NCBI RefSeq assembly: GCF_005434915.1
Contig: NZ_SKCG01000001.1
Location: 62,001 to 126,000, forward strand
Length of the DNA stretch: 64,000 nt
Direction of reading: 5' to 3'
Source of the DNA: Aurantiacibacter suaedae
Lineage (GTDB): Bacteria; Pseudomonadota; Alphaproteobacteria; Sphingomonadales; Sphingomonadaceae
In this document: in pieces, positions 61,425 through 64,000 of the stretch
How the letters are laid out: every line of letters begins with the position of its first letter
How positions within the stretch are numbered: the stretch's first letter is position 1
Translations under genes and position numbers: made by a program
The notes under the pieces: model-generated
What the model was told of the DNA's origin: nothing
Database searches by the model: none
What the model saw: the letters and a program-made list of their open reading frames with translations, nothing else

Positions 61425-62771
61425 ATGGAAACCCGCAACACCGGCTCCATCGCGCGCCGGATGATGATTATCGCGGCGGTGTGGATCGTGGTGCTGCTGG
61501 CGATTGGCGGCTTCGCGCTGGACCGGGCGCTGACTCAGTTGCTTTCCAAACAGTTCGACGAACAGCTCGAATTGCCGCTGACAGCGATGATTTCCTCTGC
61601 CGAGATCGATCCCTACGGCGACGTGTGGTTCAATCGCCCGCTCGCCGACCAGCGCTTCCTGGAGCCGAATTCGGGCTTCTATTATCAGATCAACGGCAAT
61701 GGTGCGGTGAACTATTTCTCGCGCTCCTTGTGGGATCGCACGCTCGCCATCGACGAGGATCTCGATGCCGAAAATCCGGTGTTTTACGATTCCGACCAGT
61801 TCCCCGATGAGAGCCTGCGCATGGTGCAGCGCACGGTACAGATTCCGGGCTCGGACACGCAGTGGCAGTTCGTCGTCGCCGGATCGCGCGAGGAGCTGGA
61901 CGACCAGCTCAACTCGATCCGCGCGCTGCTCGGCTGGTCGTTTGCGGTGCTGGGCGTGGGGCTGTTTCTGATGGCGGTGGCGCAGACCTGGTATGGCCTT
62001 TCGCCGCTGCGCCGCATCCGCCGGGCGATTGCTTCGATCCGGCAGGCGGGTTCGAACCGGGTGACCGAGCCGCTTCCGCTTGAAGTGCAGCCGATGGTGC
62101 AGGAGCTCAACGCGCTGCTCGACCACTCGCAGAGGCAGGCCGAGGAAGCGCGCACCCATGCGGGTAACCTCGCCCATGCGCTGAAGACCCCGCTGACAGT
62201 CCTGAATAATGCCGCGCGCGGGCACGATCCGGCGCTCGACAGCATCGTGCTGCGCGAATCGGCCAGTATGCAGCGGCAGGTCGATCACCATCTCGCTCGC
62301 GCCCGTGCGGTGGGGCGGCGCGCCATCGGCCATTCGCGCAGCCTGGTGATGGAAAGCGCCAGCGCGGTGGAGCGCGCGGTGCGCACGCTTTATCCCGAGG
62401 TGCGGCTCGATCTGGCGGGCAATGCGGGTGCCGCCGTGTCGCTTGAACGGCAGGATCTGGAAGAGCTGCTAGGCAACCTGATGGAGAACGCGGCCAAGTA
62501 TGGTGGCGGCTCCGTGTTCGTGACCGTCGATGCGCGGCCCGAGGATCCGCTGTGCGCGATCTGGATCGAGGATGACGGCATCGGCATTCCCGAAGCGCAG
62601 CGGGTCGCGATCTTCGAGCGCGGCGCGCGGCTCGATACGGAGAAGCCCGGCACCGGGTTGGGACTGGCCATCGTGCGCGATGTGGCGGGCATTTATGGTG
62701 GTGAAGTCAGCCTCGGCGAGAGCGAGGATCTGGGCGGACTGCTGGTGGAGTTGCGGCTACCGCGCGCCTGA
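61425..62771 (+). CDS. Sensor histidine kinase
   Basis: Inner-membrane kinase paired with the preceding regulator; 448 residues from the ATG at 61425. A frame open to 61302 would overlap the regulator, and no start has a good ribosome site. It has two transmembrane helices (about 14-33 and about 175-195) bounding a periplasmic sensor, then a HAMP-like linker. The phospho-His is in NLAHALKTPLTVLNN near residue 250. The ATPase domain is complete: N-box LLGNLMENAAKYGG, DDGIGIPEAQR and GTGLGLAIVRDV. PhoQ-like architecture; signal unknown. Confidence 0.92.
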   Translation: METRNTGSIARRMMIIAAVWIVVLLAIGGFALDRALTQLLSKQFDEQLELPLTAMISSAEIDPYGDVWFNRPLADQRFLEPNSGFYYQINGNGAVNYFSRSLWDRTLAIDEDLDAENPVFYDSDQFPDESLRMVQRTVQIPGSDTQWQFVVAGSREELDDQLNSIRALLGWSFAVLGVGLFLMAVAQTWYGLSPLRRIRRAIASIRQAGSNRVTEPLPLEVQPMVQELNALLDHSQRQAEEARTHAGNLAHALKTPLTVLNNAARGHDPALDSIVLRESASMQRQVDHHLARARAVGRRAIGHSRSLVMESASAVERAVRTLYPEVRLDLAGNAGAAVSLERQDLEELLGNLMENAAKYGGGSVFVTVDARPEDPLCAIWIEDDGIGIPEAQRVAIFERGARLDTEKPGTGLGLAIVRDVAGIYGGEVSLGESEDLGGLLVELRLPRA

Positions 62772-62774
62772 GCT

Positions 62775-63737
62775 TCAGCCGCGTCGCCGCCACCACGAGG
62801 CGAGGAGGCTGCCGATACACACGTGCCAGACCGCCGATAATGCTGCGGGCACCGGCGCGAGCGCGGCCTGTGTGGTTGAGGAGAACTGGGCGGCAAAGCT
62901 CGGGGCCTTGGCGAGGCCCGAACCGAGCCCTGAATTCTGCATCCCCACCTCGATGCAGACCGTCCGCGCCTCGCGGCTGGCAAGGCCCATCAGGCGCGCG
63001 AAAGCATAGCCGAAGCCGAACCCCATCAGGTGGAGGAGGAAGGTCGCGATCAGCAGCGCCCCGGCATGGGCGCGAATCAGGTCTTTCGCGCCGCCGACGA
63101 TCCCACCGACGATCAGGATCACCAGCACGATGGCGACCAGCGGCAGCACTTCGCCCACCGCCTTCGCGGCACGCGGTAGCAGCTCTGACAGCACGGTTCC
63201 CGCAATCAGCGGCACCAGCACTATCGACACCATATCGGCGAAAAGGCTCCAGCGGTTTATATCCACATAGGCTCCGGCCAGCGCTCCGGCGAGCAGAGGC
63301 GTGGCGGCGATGGCGACCAGCGTAGAGGCCATCGTCATGGCAACCGACAGCGCGACATTGCCCTTGGCGAGATAGGTCACGATGTTCGAGGCGGTGCCAC
63401 CAGGGCAGCAGGCCACCAGAATCAATCCGACCGCCAGCCCCTGTTCCAGCCCCATGCCGCGCGCGATGGCAAAGCCCGCCAGCGGCATGATCGCGAACTG
63501 GCCCACCACGCCGACAAGAAATGCGCGTGGCATAGTGGCGAGGGCGCGGAAGTCGGCAAAGCGCAGGGTCAGCCCCATGGCCAGCATGATCAGCCCGAGA
63601 AACACCGACAGCAGCGGCTGGCCGAGCAACCGGTGAGAGCCGTCGGTCACCCAGGTGAAGGCCCCCGGCACGAACCACGCCAAGGCAACGCCCGCCAGCG
63701 TGAGCGGCGCGAAATTGTTGGTCAGCCTTCTCAGCAT
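62775..63737 (-). CDS. Bile acid:sodium symporter family transporter
   Basis: A 320-residue membrane protein with about nine hydrophobic helices, of the SBF family. Landmarks are CCPGGTASNIVTYLAKGNVA (the discontinuous-helix region), IEVGMQNSGLGSGLAKA and MLAMGLTLRFADF. The family moves organic anions with sodium; the substrate is unknown. It is convergent with the kinase gene, 3 bases apart, and 15 bases downstream of the chorismate mutase on the same strand. Confidence 0.92.
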   Translation of the reverse strand: MLRRLTNNFAPLTLAGVALAWFVPGAFTWVTDGSHRLLGQPLLSVFLGLIMLAMGLTLRFADFRALATMPRAFLVGVVGQFAIMPLAGFAIARGMGLEQGLAVGLILVACCPGGTASNIVTYLAKGNVALSVAMTMASTLVAIAATPLLAGALAGAYVDINRWSLFADMVSIVLVPLIAGTVLSELLPRAAKAVGEVLPLVAIVLVILIVGGIVGGAKDLIRAHAGALLIATFLLHLMGFGFGYAFARLMGLASREARTVCIEVGMQNSGLGSGLAKAPSFAAQFSSTTQAALAPVPAALSAVWHVCIGSLLASWWRRRG

Positions 63738-63752
63738 CGGCGCTGGCGAGGC

Positions 63753-64000
63753 TTATTCGCCGCGCGCCTTGCGGTGGTGCCGGATCACTTCGTCGATCAC
63801 GAAGCGGATGAACTTTTCGGAGAACTCGGGATCGAGATCGGCGTCTATGGCGAGCTTGCGCAGCCGCTCGATCTGGCGCGCCTCGCGGTTCGGATCGGCG
63901 GGGGGAAGCTGGGTCTTCGCCTTATACTCGCCCACCGCCTGGGTGATGCGGAAGCGCTCGGCCAGCATGTGGATCAGCGCGGCATCGATATTGTCGATGC
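63753..64000 (-). CDS. Chorismate mutase, 5' end beyond the window
   Basis: At least 82 codons of an all-helical AroQ-class chorismate mutase, open through the window end. The readable start NIDAALIHMLAERFRITQAV contains the active-site Arg, and the Lys-bearing VGEYKAKTQLPPADPNREAR follows. It converts chorismate to prephenate for Phe/Tyr synthesis. The apparent Met at 63968 is internal because homologues extend upstream; the true start lies beyond 64000. Confidence 0.88.
   Translation of the reverse strand, partial: IDNIDAALIHMLAERFRITQAVGEYKAKTQLPPADPNREARQIERLRKLAIDADLDPEFSEKFIRFVIDEVIRHHRKARGE

Overview
The window is 64 kb of high-GC, gene-dense chromosomal DNA from an alphaproteobacterium. 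It is most likely a member of the Sphingomonadales, and Erythrobacteraceae-like. This placement is an inference from gene content: a class I lysyl-tRNA synthetase, the rpmF-plsX-fabH-ihfA-merR and aroQ-accB-accC orders, RcnB- and SIMPL-type periplasmic proteins, large TonB-dependent receptors, DUF6456 and a GTA-type holin. No rRNA operon, intact prophage, CRISPR array or intact insertion sequence is visible.

Layout. 0-9 kb: cobT, a DUF2939 protein, cysS, two dehydrogenases, a small divergent regulatory pair next to an S24/XRE repressor, a metallo-hydrolase and a MAPEG protein. 9.3-12.4 kb: the lipid/nucleoid cluster rpmF-plsX-fabH-ihfA-merR. 12.4-28 kb: housekeeping and envelope genes (SixA phosphatase, DinG-like helicase, tannase-family lipoprotein, MscS, lysS, prolyl 4-hydroxylase, RcnB, ClC, GIY-YIG, ettA, YitT, GH3). 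28.2-34.4 kb: a seven-gene minus-strand iron locus, exbB-exbD-tonB-siderophore receptor-piuC-ferric-reductase-like-PepSY, with a Fur-box-like dyad upstream. 34.5-42.3 kb: an accessory segment with relics of a LysR regulator, an IS1182-like transposase and a TauE/SafE transporter. It carries two intact units: a blue-light BLUF protein coupled to an MHYT-GGDEF-EAL c-di-GMP enzyme, and a TonB-dependent receptor with a YezD protein whose leader holds a perfect 18-bp inverted repeat. The segment ends at tRNA-Pro(UGG) and tRNA-Ile2(CAU). 42.6-64 kb: backbone again, with a deacetylase, a degenerate histidine kinase, an Lrp regulator, accC-accB-aroQ, a lone GTA-type holin, a cytochrome b561-YceI fusion, tRNA-Pro(GGG), yajC-secD-secF, a glycosyltransferase, an XRE regulator, an ABC-F protein, SIMPL, a PepSY/response-regulator/kinase trio, a bile-acid-symporter-family transporter and a chorismate mutase cut by the window end.

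Functional themes. Iron uptake is self-contained: energy transduction, receptor, intracellular release and a ferric-reductase-like membrane protein lie in one block. Light sensing through BLUF is physically tied to c-di-GMP turnover. A 13-bp motif (TGTAGGAAAGTGG) occurs in two divergent intergenic regions, beside an XRE regulator and a GTA-type holin. A related direct repeat lies upstream of the S24 repressor, so it may mark a small regulon. All functions are assigned by reading protein motifs; no database search was run.
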